A DNA stretch of 64,000 nt from positions 2,046,001-2,110,000 of the forward strand of contig OY723268.1 in assembly GCA_963210315.1 (NCBI GenBank). The letters are read 5' to 3'. The first letter of the stretch is position 1. Each line of letters opens with the position of its first letter. Shown piece by piece: positions 21,312-31,520 of the stretch. The notes under the pieces are model-generated. The model was not told the origin of the DNA. It made no database searches and saw nothing but the letters and a program-made list of their open reading frames with translations. This DNA is from Rhynchopus euleeides. Its lineage: Eukaryota; Euglenozoa; Diplonemea; Diplonemida; Diplonemidae. The translations under genes and the position numbers were made by a program.

Positions 21312-23361
21312 TGTTGTTCCTAGGTGCAGTGTGGATGATGGAGTGTGTGTGTAGGTTTTTTTTCGGGGCATCCGGACCATCTCTGCAGCTGTTGTTTCGT
21401 AGAAGTGTGTAGGGGGTACTACGCGGCTCCTGGAGCTCACTTCCTTCCCAGGTGTTTCTGGGCATGGGGCAACCTTGCCCAGGTGTTTCCCCTGTTTCTG
21501 TACTTCATTGACAACACAAACACACAATAGCCGGTCGTGAGATTTGTGCAGAGGAGTGGTGGAAGCGGTCAACAAAACATTTTTCTGACCAAAATAGACC
21601 TGGCCACCTGTTCCTTGATTGCTGCCACAGCTGAGCCGTGAGCTCCAGGTGCAACCTCACAAAGGCACTTCCACACAAGCGCCCCCGCAGCTGTCTTGCG
21701 CTCCAAGAGCACAACCAGCTGTTTTTTCGTGACTCCACAGGTGACCTTTGCATCGCCAGCCGCGCTTTTTCTCCGTGACTTCACAGTCGAGCCCTGAGCT
21801 CCAGGAAAACCGCACACACCACTAGCCGTTCCTTGTGCCTCTTTAGTATGCCCTGAGCCTAGGAGCCCATCACAGGAAAAGAAGACCTCTGCACCGCGAG
21901 CCGTTTCTTCCTGCGACTCCACAGCGGGCCCTGAGCTCCAGGAGCTGATGTGCATTAGATTAAGACGTGCACCATTTGCTGCTCGTTACGCGACTCCACA
22001 GTGAGCCCTGAGCTCCCGGATCTGACCGCAGGAGAGGACCATGAGCTGTTCGCTTCGCGACTCCACAGTGGGCCTTGAGCTCCCGGAGCATGAGAGTATC
22101 ACGAGCTGTTCGCCTGCGACTCCACAGTGAGCCCTGAGCTCCCGGATCTGACCGCAGGAGAGGACCATGAGCTGTTCGCTTCGCGACTCCACAGTGGGCC
22201 TTGAGCTCCCGGAGCATGAGAGTATCACGAGCTGTTCGCCTGCGACTCCACAGTGAGCCCTGAGCTCCCGGAGCTGACCGCATGAGACGACCATGAGCTG
22301 TTCGCTTTGCGACTCCACAGTGAGCCCTGAGCTCCCGGAGCATGAGAATGTCACGAGCTGTTCGCCTGTTCGCCACAGTGAGCCCTGACCTCCCGGATCT
22401 GACCGCATGAGAGGACCATGGGCTGTTCGCTTCGCGACTCCTCAGTGGACCCCCGAGCCCCCGGAGCATGAGTATGTCACGAGCTGTTTCACCTGCGACT
22501 TCACGTGAGCCCTGAGCCCCCGGAGCTGACCGCATGAGAGGACCATGGGCTGTTCGCTTCGCGACTCCACAGTGGGCCCTCGAACTCCCGGAGCATGAGA
22601 AGATCATCAGCTGTTCGTTCGCGACTCGACCCCCCAGGGCCCCCTCCGATTCGGACCCGCAGAGAGGTGACAACCTGTCTCGCAGGGTTCTGGGTCCAGC
22701 ACGGCTCCTCCAGAGAGATGCTCGCAGAGAAGGATGCGATGCAGCTGACGACCGTCACTGTGCGCCGCATCGCGAGTTCCTCGCGGAGCAAGACCTGGAC
22801 AGTGCGGAGGAGATCCTCGGGGGCTGGGCTTCGCCTCCCAGGGGTGACGAGCGCCCTCTGTGATAGCGTGGATAACCGGCGGTCGTATCAGCCGCATATG
22901 CCGGATTCAGCGTTTGAGGTGCTGCAGAGCGCGAGGGGGTTCAACCGGGTGCAGCGGGCGCGGGTTGTCCCCGGGACAGGCGATTCACAGACTGAGCCGA
23001 GTGGTGGAAGCGGTCAACAAAACATTTTTCTTCGTTCCATTTTTGTGTTTCCATAGCGCCAAGTAAGATATCGACAGAAGGACGTCTAGTACGCGTATTT
23101 CTCGGTCAGCGCAGTGCCTCCAGTCCTGTCTCAGTAGCCACACAGAAAGGGGGACCAAAAAAAACTGGGGGGGGACCAAAAAGCGAGACCCCCCCCCCAG
23201 ATTGCGTAGTTTGTGCGTAGTGAAAAGGGGGTAAATCAGGGGCACCAATCACCCTTAAAAAAAACTCACCCTCTGGGTGGGTGGTTGTCACCGTTGGGCC
23301 CATTTTATTGCTTTGCAGCATATTCCCACCGCCACCACCACACCCTCCGACAGGCGACACG
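21312..23361. other. Intergenic region holding a minisatellite, no gene recognised
   Basis: A minisatellite (21590-22640) is flanked by direct repeats of about 31 bp (21556-21586 and 23001-23031). The last 200 bp before the next gene contain a dispersed repeat (23160-23260). Confidence 0.6.
21590..22640. repeat. Minisatellite of about 63-bp units, higher-order 126 bp
   Basis: Units contain GCGACTCCACAGTGAGCCCTG, AGCTCCCGGA and GAGCTGTTCGC. Two alternating subtypes, GATCTGACCGCAGGAGAGGAC and GCATGAGAGTATCACGAGC, form a 126-bp unit that is repeated almost exactly at 21995-22260 and less well to about 22640. Units at 21590-21960 are much more diverged. The array stays open in minus-strand frames, but these are repeat products. 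Confidence 0.75.
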
Positions 23362-25107
23362 ATGTCCAGCCCTCACGCGCTGCACTCAACATGGCACCCG
23401 CAGTATCGGTTGATGCTCAACTGCCTTCTCACCGTGGTGGTGCTCACGCTGGGCGGCATCGGGTACAACAACACCGGGCACATCCGTAGGAGCGTATCCG
23501 GCAAGTTCTTCCGTGCCAGCGTGTCGACCACCAACACGACGTGCACCGCTGCCATGTGTGAGGGCTCCAATGCCTATGGGCAGTGGCGGTGGAAGCAGGG
23601 CGGGCGGCACATCGACGACTTGCTGGTGGTTATCGGGGGCGAGCGGCAGGACTCCGACGCGGCCCTGCTGGAGGAGGGGTATAAGGTGTGGCTGCCGAGG
23701 CAGCGGTGCAACCGCACGCTCTCGCTGTCCTGCCACGAGTCGCTGGGTTATATCGACTACCTTGCTGACCCAGACCCGCGCAAGCCCATCGCGCGGTCTG
23801 TCGCCTTCATCCACGGGCATGTCGATGCGTGGCACCATGCCGAGCAGAACATCACACAGCTGCTGGAAAGAGGGCTGCGGTGTGGGCGGCACTACAGGCG
23901 ATACCTCGCGCTGCAACCTGCTGTCTCCACCCCTGCGGTCTGGCAGTACGCCCCCATATGGAGTGCAATCCCTCAGAAGTGGTCGAAGCTGTTCGACCCG
24001 TCACGCCAGCTGCCGGCGCGTGTGTCAGCCCCTATCTCCGCCCAGTTCATCATCCCTCAGGAGTTTGTGCGTGCCAACCAGACCTTCTTCGCGGCAGCGC
24101 AGGGGTTCGTGCGGAATGGGTCCACAATCGGGTTCTTCTGGGAGAACATGTGGCACGTCGCCCTGGGCGAGAGCCCCAACATGGATGTGCACAGGCTTGT
24201 CCCCGAATGCCTCCCGCCAAACGACGTTCTGGAGGACACGGCATACGAGCGGCACATCCACAGCACACTTCAGGGCGCTGTCACGGTGGACCGCTACATG
24301 CAGGAGATCCGCACCAACAACACAGGCACGGGACACCACCCTGGCGTGCTGGTGGTGATCGGCATGCAGCTGGGCACAGGCGGCGAGGCGCACACGGCAC
24401 ACCCTGCATTGGTGCGCAAGGTGCAAGACATGGGGTACAACGTATGGCTCCGCCACCCCGAGTCTGCGGTCTGCAAGGAGTCCGGCAGCCGCCCCGGCGA
24501 CGGGCTGTGCGACGAGGGCCTCGGCTACCTCACCTACCTCGGCAGGGCACGCCCGCAGCAGCAGGTGGTGATCTTCCTCCGCGGCGACGAGCCACTGCCC
24601 TTCCTCGACAGGCTGCCCGCCGCGGTGCAGTGCGCCAACACCACTAGAGGCTACATCGCACTCGGGACCAACATGACGAGGGAGGGCTATGATGCTGCTG
24701 TCGCAGAGCTCCGCACACTCCACGGCCTGCCCCTGTCTGAACTGGTGACGGCGTTCATCCACTGCGAGAGGGTCTTCTTCCCCCAGTTCAGAGGGCTGCC
24801 GGAGGTGAAGTCATCCAAAGTGTGGCCCCCAGCACCGCTCCAGCAAGACGCTGTGTTGGTGCCGCGCCTCGGCTCCCACTTTGCGGTGGCGCAGGAGCTG
24901 ATCAACCGGGCGCCGTTGGAGCACTATGCCCTTCTCCGCGACAGGTTTGAGTTGTTTTTCACCGGCCGTGGGAATGCCACTTCGAAGGGGAAGAAGGGCC
25001 GTGCATTCGACTTCCTGTGGCATCTGGTGTTCGGCGGCACCGCCGGCCACCCCTCCCCCTTCGGGTCGGACCTCTGTGCCGCGCAGAGCTTGCGGCCATA
25101 CCAGTGA
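23362..25107 (+). CDS. Type II membrane protein with two tandem DUF3431-like domains
   Basis: This 581-residue protein has one N-terminal membrane span (LNCLLTVVVLTLGGIGY, residues about 19-36), so most of it should lie in the secretory lumen or outside. Two homologous halves follow. The first runs from DDLLVVIGG through a VAFIHGHVDAWHHAEQNIT stretch to FFWENMWHVALGE. The second runs from GVLVVIGMQLG through VVIFLRGDEP to FDFLWHLVFGG. A sugar-transferase-like family in fungi, DUF3431, shows the same order: an opening VV strand, an F-x-H/QGH motif, and a closing WH-x2-FG motif. The biochemical role of that family is not established. Several NxT/S sequons are present. The chosen ATG is the first in frame after an upstream repeat; no intron is needed. 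Confidence 0.7.
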   Translation: MSSPHALHSTWHPQYRLMLNCLLTVVVLTLGGIGYNNTGHIRRSVSGKFFRASVSTTNTTCTAAMCEGSNAYGQWRWKQGGRHIDDLLVVIGGERQDSDAALLEEGYKVWLPRQRCNRTLSLSCHESLGYIDYLADPDPRKPIARSVAFIHGHVDAWHHAEQNITQLLERGLRCGRHYRRYLALQPAVSTPAVWQYAPIWSAIPQKWSKLFDPSRQLPARVSAPISAQFIIPQEFVRANQTFFAAAQGFVRNGSTIGFFWENMWHVALGESPNMDVHRLVPECLPPNDVLEDTAYERHIHSTLQGAVTVDRYMQEIRTNNTGTGHHPGVLVVIGMQLGTGGEAHTAHPALVRKVQDMGYNVWLRHPESAVCKESGSRPGDGLCDEGLGYLTYLGRARPQQQVVIFLRGDEPLPFLDRLPAAVQCANTTRGYIALGTNMTREGYDAAVAELRTLHGLPLSELVTAFIHCERVFFPQFRGLPEVKSSKVWPPAPLQQDAVLVPRLGSHFAVAQELINRAPLEHYALLRDRFELFFTGRGNATSKGKKGRAFDFLWHLVFGGTAGHPSPFGSDLCAAQSLRPYQ

Positions 25108-26311
25108 GGCCTGGCGATGATAAGGCAGTGAGCTCATCAGTGTGCAGTGCGTTGCAGAATCGCATCAGGCGCAGTGCGGTGTTCGGATGTTGATGTTGGG
25201 TGGGATGTTGCCTCCCTGCACTGCTGTCCAGTGGAAGTGTAGGGGTGGGGGTGGGGGCAGCGTCCAGAGAGTTGGCCCGGTGGAGCTTATGATTATCATC
25301 AACACGGATGTGCCCCCCGCGACTCCCCACGGCAACTGGGTTGACCGGGGTGCAGCGCCCAAACTCAGGCGCATCCATCACCGGTGTGTGTCTCTGCCAC
25401 GCACGCACGGAGGGGATGTGGGAGAGTGCCACGGCTTACGGGGTGTTTCCGAGCTCAGCACAGCTGGGGCGATGACGATCTCCCGCAAGCAGAGCGGCTT
25501 CTCAGTTCTTCTCGTGCAGCGGTCTTTCGTGGACTTCTGTACGATGCGAGTCCGTTAATCCAACTGCCAACAGGGCGGCGTGATTCCAAATGGGCTCGAA
25601 AGGGGGCTTTTTTGTTTTAAAAGATTCACGTGCCCCTGTGTATTGCATCACTTTCCCGCGAGGGCAGGGGGGACGGTTACCCCCGCATGTTGCCACTGCA
25701 CTGCACTGTGATCGCAGGCATTCCGTCTTCTTCAATCTGTAGGCAGTGGTGGCATCCCCCTCTTTGGTCCTTCCCGTGCTTCTGGCGAAAGCCCAAACGG
25801 ATTCTCCTCCAGCCCGAGCTCATGTCAACTGGTTATGCGCGAATGGAGTCAGAGTCAGTGTGTATCTGACTGGAGGCCTTTCGCGCCGAATCAGTTCGGC
25901 GCGGCCAACTGGGGGGGGGGGTCTTTTTCCTCGTTTCATATTTTTGTTACGCATACGACATTCGCGCGGAAAGTGTCGTTCAGCTCAGCCAACCGTGCTC
26001 TACATGCCATCCCCTTCATCAGGCAAGTGTCTTCGGAAGTGTGTGTGGAAACGTCAACACATCAAACGAAGTATCAGGTCGCAGGGGAAGCGGCAGGGCT
26101 GAAGTGACACTTTTTGGTTATCACAACCTTCGATCACGCTGAATCGACGGAATTCGAGCCGTTTAGACTCTTTCTCGTATCTTCGAATGCAGCGGGATCG
26201 ATAGGGACTGCCGGGGTCGTCCGCATATACTCCCGCGTCAGAGATGAAAAATCTTCGATCGTGGGAAGGCGAACTTTTCTGCGAAATCATTCGAAAACAT
26301 TACATTCCATC
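25108..26311. other. Intergenic region with one YR-type terminal remnant
   Basis: No gene is recognised. A solo terminal unit of a YR retroelement family lies at 25946-26115, and MITE M2 begins at 26312. Confidence 0.55.
25946..26115 (+). mobile_element. Solo terminal unit of YR-retroelement family T (copy 1)
   Basis: It begins GTTACGCATACG and ends GAAGTGACACTTTTT. It contains CCCCTTCATCAGGC and the core GTGTGGAAACGTCAACACAT. Copies occur at 49303-49466 and, inverted, at 57674-57842. The layout parallels the terminal units of the YR element at 27077-31713 but the sequence is a separate family. Old, to judge from the divergence between copies. Confidence 0.6.
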
Positions 26312-26414
26312 GGGGGCCACTCGCTACCAGGTGTGACTGAGCGAGATAATGTGAGCAACAGCCCCACTTCCCCTCACCTGCCTGACGAGCTGTGACTCGG
26401 TAGCGAGGCCCCCC
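26312..26414 (-). mobile_element. MITE family M2, copy 2
   Basis: Inverted copy of 4432-4536. It begins GGGGGCCACTCGCTACC and ends GGTAGCGAGGCC. It lies directly before the left TA of element X. Confidence 0.6.
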
Positions 26415-27375
26415 CCCCCCCCCTAGGGGGGGTCAAATGGGGGTGACAAACACGATTTTTCAAAAAACCGGCGCAGAGGCCCCAAAGCCCCCGTAAACCC
26501 TCCAAACCCCCCCAGATCGGTCCGGAAACCCATCGAACCCCACTTTTCCACCATTCCGGGCACCTCAGGTGCCCGAATTGGGGTACCTAAATTTTGTGCC
26601 ACCGTTTGGTACCGTACAGTGCCACTGTGTGGGAGGTTGGAAAAGAAAATGCCCCAACACACCACATCTGAGGGTTGCAATGCATGTTGCTTGCCAACCA
26701 CGTCATCCGGTGGGTGTCAGGCGCTATGTAGGTGGCATTAGCCAGGTCTTCGATGTGTTCTGGCTTGTATATATACCTCCCTGCCACCATGCACCGGGAG
26801 GCTGCCTGTAGGTACGGAACAGTCCAGATGGTCGTGTGATTCCTGTGCAGCAGTGCTCCACAACCGGGATGTGTTGACAACGACTGTTGCATGTGTGAAC
26901 ACGTTTGTGCGGTTTGCCCTGTGTTGTGTGAACATATGTGTATGTGTGTGTGTATGCTCCACCCAACCCGACACATTTTCTGTACTTCAGACAGGTAAGG
27001 TCACTCGACACGCGGGGGGGGGGGGGGGGTTTGTGTGTGTTTTTTCTGCCAGCCGACATCACTAGCGCCAGCGAGAAAAGCGCCCTATCACTTCACAGCT
27101 ACAACCGCTCTGATGAGTTTCCTTTTGTTTGTTGCGTTGACGCTTCTACACACAAAACCTGAACTGATCACACCCTGAGCCTGATGAAGGGTGGGGTTAG
27201 TGTATAGAGCACGTTTGGTTGCAGCTGTGGTGGGGCGCTTTCCGCTCACACGAGTGTGCTTAAAAAGCGCCCTATCACTTCACAGCTACAACCGCTCTGA
27301 TGAATTTCCTTTTGTTTGTTGCGTTGACGCTTCTACACCAGGACCCTCATCCGGAGGGACGTGTCCGTCTCGTTC

Positions 27376-30234
27376 TCAACGAGGCGGGCGCGCTGGTAAA
27401 AGTGTAGGTGGCATCGACACTGGTGGCAACTCCACGGGGTGTGTGGCCTGCGTCCCTCGCGTGTACGCGTCTGCGCGTTGGTCGTGGGTCGCAACCCAGT
27501 GTGGAATAAGTCGTATCTGCTGGCGGCGCGCTGTTGTGTATATCTCCTGCAGCAGGAGGTTGCCTCGGTAGTTGGCGCAGTGGCCCTTCCGGAGCGCGAA
27601 CACCAGGCCGAGGTTGTCTATGTGGCAGGTTACGCTTGCCTCCCTCACACGCTGCATCATGCGCACCCCCTGCCACACTGCATACGCTTCCTTCAGGAAG
27701 ATGTTCGTGTCCGCGTCGCTCCCTTCGAACGCCCCTTGGGACACTGACTCCCCTCCCGGCAGCACGAGCACCGCCGCCCACGCCGTGGATGACGCGTCTG
27801 TCCAGAGCTCAATGGTCGGTGGCGGGTTCTGCGGCGTATACCACTCGTTGTCCTCGATGAGGCGTGCCCGCGCCACTGTCTCCGCCTGCACCGACGGAGG
27901 TACTGCGACCCTGGAGTCCCATCGGGCGTTGTTTGAGTGCGTCTGCTTCGCGATGCGCCGCACGAAGGACAACACGGCTGGCATGTAACACATCGGTGTC
28001 CGCATCACATACGACTGCCAGACGAAAGACCCGAATACTCTGAACGCCCTGCGTGGTGTCGTGTGGCCGTTGACGACTTCCTTGTACTCTTCCCGTCCGA
28101 GGACTTTTTGCACCCAGGCTGTGTCCATGTGGAAACGGTGTCGCGTCAGGTCGAAGTGGATCCCGAACACTGTGAAGTCCTGCAGCGGCACGCCGTGTTG
28201 TGTGTCGTCGAAGTTCAGGGCGGCCCCCACCTTCTCGCAGCGGCTGATGAAGTCGGCGTACCTCGCCTGTGCCTCTGGTAGGGAGTCTCCGACAGCGATG
28301 AAGTTGTCAATCCAGACTATTCCGTGCTCTGGCGGGAGCAGCACGCGTGCGCTGCGGTTCGCGATTGCCGGGGAATGTGACCACCCCATGCACATGACAG
28401 TCAGGAAGGTCTTCACGAATGTCTTTCTCTCCCCGCCTAGGCGCACTTCGAAATAGCGTTGGATCTCCTTGTGTACGGGGAACTGGTAGAACCAGCTGCG
28501 TGCATCTGCCATCACCACCCAGCTCGCCGCGGCCACTCGCTGTGTCACCTCCGTGATGTCCTGCAAACGCATGTCCGGTGGGCGTGTCATCAGTGCATTT
28601 AGCCGCCTTGCGTCGACGATGAAACGTTGGCCCCCAGACTTCTTGGACACGGTGAACGCTGGCAGCGTGAGGTACGGGTGTGCATCCGCCTCCGTCAGGA
28701 CGCCATACTCAACCAAGGTGTCCAGGTGGTGCAACATGTGGCGTGATACCTTCCTCCCCGTTTTACGTAGTTCTTGGCGGGCCTCGGGAAGCAGTGCGTC
28801 AGCGAAAGCGGCTGGCTTGGTGATGAGGTCCAAGACCCCCGTCAGTTCACCCTCGCTGTCCAACCGTCGCAGTTCCTTGAGATTGAGGCGCGAGGTGCAG
28901 ATCTCCGCGATGTAGTCCTCTTCCTCCGACAGCTCCGTCTTCGCGTTGGCTGGCCGTATCACCTTCCCCCCCGTGCACACACCCAAGTCCTCCCCGTAGA
29001 GGTCCTCGACACCCGGACCGTACGACTCTGCGCTATCCACCTCGCTCCACGCTTCCTCATCACTGGGTGGTGGGTCGGACGCGGCTTCGTCGGATGTGGC
29101 ATCTTCGTAGTAGCGGCACGCTGCGAACAGCCTCGTGGTCCCCGGGAAGTGGGTTGCTGTCAGGGGTTTTGGCTGTGTGCGCGTCGTCCCCCCTTGCTGT
29201 CGTTTTTTCTTCACCACTCGATCTTCGCCGACACCTGTGCTGTCTCGCGCGCGTGTGCGTTTTCCGCCGCTGATACGTAACGCATCACACCGTCGACCGT
29301 CGCGTGTCTCGAGAGGAGGCGCACCTCCTCCAGTGGAACGTTCTTTCGCGCAAGCTGTGTGAGTGCCCCCCTCCGCAGAGAGTGTGCCGTGAGCCCCCTC
29401 CGTGCCCGCTTGACGGCTTTTACCACGGTCCGGTAGGTGACGTCCGCCGGGAACAGTCTCGTCTCTCCTGCTCTGCGCGCCCTGCGGAGGCGGTGTCGGA
29501 GGATACGGTGTAGGTCCTTCGGCAGGGAGATCCCTGTGATGTGACCCATGTGGAAGGGGTCCGCCTTCGACTGGGTCCAGCGCACGTATATCGGCTCGCT
29601 GCGCTTTTCCGCTGTGACGTCCTTCACATACAAGCGCAGTGCGTCCGAGGCCCTTGCCGCACCCCCCCACATGATGCCGAGCAGCAGTTTCACGAGGGGA
29701 CGTGGCTCCTTCGCTAGCGCCTCCCGGATGTTGTGGGCTGTTGCTGGTTCTGCTTGCTTCAGTGGTCGTAGTGCTCCTCCCCGTTTCAGCGCCCGCCTGT
29801 AGTCCGCCACAATTTGTTTTCCGTCGAGGGGGAACGCTGCGAAGCGTCTGAGTGCTGCTGCAAGGTTGTTGAGGTACTGGAGGGCGGACTGCACTGATAG
29901 CCCGTCCTTCCGTTGCTTCGTGACCCACAGCACCGCCCCTTCGTCGTGTGGCAGTGTTCGCCTCTCCGCTTTCATCCACCCTTCCCGGAACTGCGAGTAC
30001 CTGTCGTATGTGCGGCGGAGGGCCCCCCAGTATGTGGGTGCGAGGGCTTGGGCCAGGGTGTGTTGCAGTTCCTGGCGAATGGTGGTTGCTTCCTCCGGGG
30101 TCACGCTCGTCTCGGTCTTGCGGGGGCGTCCTCTTGTTGACGGGGGGGCAGATGGTACTGCCTTCACATACACTACCGCGGCGGGGGGGAGGGTCGTGGC
30201 CCGCGGGCGTCCCCTGCTGGTGTCGGGGAGTCAC
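27376..30234 (-). CDS. Reverse transcriptase and RNase H frame of the YR retroelement
   Basis: The recognisable part begins at about 29000 and runs to the stop at 27376. It has RT features (TVSKKSGGQRFIVDARRLN, VMADARSWFYQFPV and a WIDNF stretch at the catalytic turn) followed by an RNase H domain (IELWTDASSTAWAAVLVLPG, then HIDNLG). The open frame extends upstream to 30234 but there it overlaps the recombinase in another frame and is not protein-like. RT of this type belongs with the DIRS-order retrotransposons. Confidence 0.75.
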   Translation of the reverse strand: MTPRHQQGTPAGHDPPPRRGSVCEGSTICPPVNKRTPPQDRDERDPGGSNHHSPGTATHPGPSPRTHILGGPPPHIRQVLAVPGRVDESGEANTATRRRGGAVGHEATEGRAISAVRPPVPQQPCSSTQTLRSVPPRRKTNCGGLQAGAETGRSTTTTEASRTSNSPQHPGGASEGATSPRETAARHHVGGCGKGLGRTALVCEGRHSGKAQRADIRALDPVEGGPLPHGSHHRDLPAEGPTPYPPTPPPQGAQSRRDETVPGGRHLPDRGKSRQAGTEGAHGTLSAEGGTHTACAKERSTGGGAPPLETRDGRRCDALRISGGKRTRARDSTGVGEDRVVKKKRQQGGTTRTQPKPLTATHFPGTTRLFAACRYYEDATSDEAASDPPPSDEEAWSEVDSAESYGPGVEDLYGEDLGVCTGGKVIRPANAKTELSEEEDYIAEICTSRLNLKELRRLDSEGELTGVLDLITKPAAFADALLPEARQELRKTGRKVSRHMLHHLDTLVEYGVLTEADAHPYLTLPAFTVSKKSGGQRFIVDARRLNALMTRPPDMRLQDITEVTQRVAAASWVVMADARSWFYQFPVHKEIQRYFEVRLGGERKTFVKTFLTVMCMGWSHSPAIANRSARVLLPPEHGIVWIDNFIAVGDSLPEAQARYADFISRCEKVGAALNFDDTQHGVPLQDFTVFGIHFDLTRHRFHMDTAWVQKVLGREEYKEVVNGHTTPRRAFRVFGSFVWQSYVMRTPMCYMPAVLSFVRRIAKQTHSNNARWDSRVAVPPSVQAETVARARLIEDNEWYTPQNPPPTIELWTDASSTAWAAVLVLPGGESVSQGAFEGSDADTNIFLKEAYAVWQGVRMMQRVREASVTCHIDNLGLVFALRKGHCANYRGNLLLQEIYTTARRQQIRLIPHWVATHDQRADAYTRGTQATHPVELPPVSMPPTLLPARPPR
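29211..30173 (-). CDS. Tyrosine recombinase of the YR retroelement
   Basis: The 320-residue frame carries an N-terminal helical SAM-like part and a catalytic C-terminal half. There an Arg in the GGAARASDALRL region, LTAHSLRRGALT, LLSRHATVDGVMRYV and a terminal Tyr follow the R-H-x2-R-H-Y order of phage-integrase-like recombinases. In this class of element the recombinase integrates a circular DNA copy instead of a DDE integrase. Confidence 0.8.
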   Translation of the reverse strand: MYVKAVPSAPPSTRGRPRKTETSVTPEEATTIRQELQHTLAQALAPTYWGALRRTYDRYSQFREGWMKAERRTLPHDEGAVLWVTKQRKDGLSVQSALQYLNNLAAALRRFAAFPLDGKQIVADYRRALKRGGALRPLKQAEPATAHNIREALAKEPRPLVKLLLGIMWGGAARASDALRLYVKDVTAEKRSEPIYVRWTQSKADPFHMGHITGISLPKDLHRILRHRLRRARRAGETRLFPADVTYRTVVKAVKRARRGLTAHSLRRGALTQLARKNVPLEEVRLLSRHATVDGVMRYVSAAENAHARETAQVSAKIEW

Positions 30235-31301
30235 TGTCGCTTGCCTTTCCCCCCCCGTCCTTTGTGATGGCCCTTTCCCGAGTAGGGCGCGGGGCGGTCC
30301 TGCGTGTTACGCTCCTGCAGGAACCGCTCCTGAAACGCGGCCCGCCTCTCCTGTGTGTCGTCCTGCGTGGCCCGCCCCTCCCGGAGTAGGCGCCCGTGTG
30401 TCACCGCATCGTACTTCGCTGGGTCCATAATCTTCGCCTTTGCCAGGTAGAGGCGGGCGCCCGCGCGCCCCTTCAGGAGAAAGTGCGAGTTCATAACGAC
30501 GATTGTCTTGTGGAGGGCCTCGGTAAAGCGATCCGGATCATCGTCGTCGCGGATCAGTCCCATTGTCTGAAACAGAGCGTCGAAGGCCTGGATGAGCTGG
30601 TGTTGCCAGTCTGGTGAGCTCGGGGCATCGCTGAGCTCCGCCTGTCGGAAAACCCGGGATACCTCAGCTTTCACCAACCTGCGTCCGGGGACAGTGGCGA
30701 TCGACGATCCCCAGGTCGACACGATGTGGGCGGAGAAATCGGCGGGCAGCTCGGCCTCCGTCCGCTGCAGCGCCTTCTGCAGGGTGGCGATCTGCTTCGC
30801 CTGCGTCTCCACGGTCTTCTTCAGCTCCTTCTGTTCCTTCTCCAGCCGGCCTGTCAATTTCAGCAGGTACTCCAGCGAGTTCGCCACGCGGAGATCGGTG
30901 TTCGAGTCGGCGGGGTGGTGTGCGTCCCTGTGCTGGAGGCCCGTGCCACTCTGGCTGTCCGCCTCGCTGTACTCCCCGTCCTCGCCTAGCTCGCCCGTCG
31001 CTGCTGCCAGGTCCGCCGCGGTCTCCTCGTCGACTGCCTGCCGGACCCATGCGCACTCGGGGCACACCCAGCCCCTGTCCCCTGCGCCCTCGAGCCATTC
31101 GGGGACGACGTGCGCCGGGATGTGCTCTCTCAAGCACGTCCTGACCGTGGTCCCACCGCAGTCGTGGCAGCTGAATGCGGTCCTGGCTGTGTGTGTAGTA
31201 TTGCACGTTTCGAATATGCACTCGGGGCGACGCTCTGCTGGCTCGTTGTCGGGGTGGGCGGGGTCGGGAACCTTCAGGGTGTCCCAATCCAGAGTGGCCA
31301 T
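30231..31301 (-). CDS. Gag-like protein of the YR retroelement
   Basis: The 356-residue frame begins MATLDWDTLKVPDP. Residues about 25-85 carry a Cys/His cluster (CIFETC, CHDC, CLREH, CPEC) that resembles a PHD-type zinc finger. A coiled coil follows (LTGRLEKEQKELKKTVETQA and onward). The C-terminus is basic and Gly-rich (SGKGHHKGRGGKGKRQ), suited to nucleic-acid binding. The position, first frame after the left repeat, is that of gag. Confidence 0.65.
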   Translation of the reverse strand: MATLDWDTLKVPDPAHPDNEPAERRPECIFETCNTTHTARTAFSCHDCGGTTVRTCLREHIPAHVVPEWLEGAGDRGWVCPECAWVRQAVDEETAADLAAATGELGEDGEYSEADSQSGTGLQHRDAHHPADSNTDLRVANSLEYLLKLTGRLEKEQKELKKTVETQAKQIATLQKALQRTEAELPADFSAHIVSTWGSSIATVPGRRLVKAEVSRVFRQAELSDAPSSPDWQHQLIQAFDALFQTMGLIRDDDDPDRFTEALHKTIVVMNSHFLLKGRAGARLYLAKAKIMDPAKYDAVTHGRLLREGRATQDDTQERRAAFQERFLQERNTQDRPAPYSGKGHHKGRGGKGKRQ

Positions 31302-31314
31302 CTTCTCTGTTACG

Positions 31315-31520
31315 CAGCTCGGCGTAGTTACTGTTCCTCTCCTATTCACGCAGCTCGGCGTAGTTTCTGTTCCTCTCCTATTCACGCAGCTCGGCGTAGT
31401 TTCTGTTTCTCTCCTATACACGCAGCTCGGCGTAGTTTCTGTTCCTCTCCTATACACGCAGCTCGGCGTACTCCCTCAGCCCGTTCTGTTCCTCTCCTAT
31501 ACACGCAGCTCGGCGGACTC
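31315..31520. repeat. 36-bp tandem repeats in the leader of the YR retroelement
   Basis: Five and a half units each start CAGCTCGGCGTAGTTTCTGT and end CTCCTATTCACG or CTCCTATACACG. The fifth unit has an 11-bp expansion. They lie between the left terminal repeat and the ATG of the gag-like frame. Confidence 0.85.

Noticed and set aside
21960-22673. Minus-strand frame of 237 codons with repeats
   Set aside because: It is a translation of the minisatellite. Repeat length is a multiple of three, which keeps the frame open.
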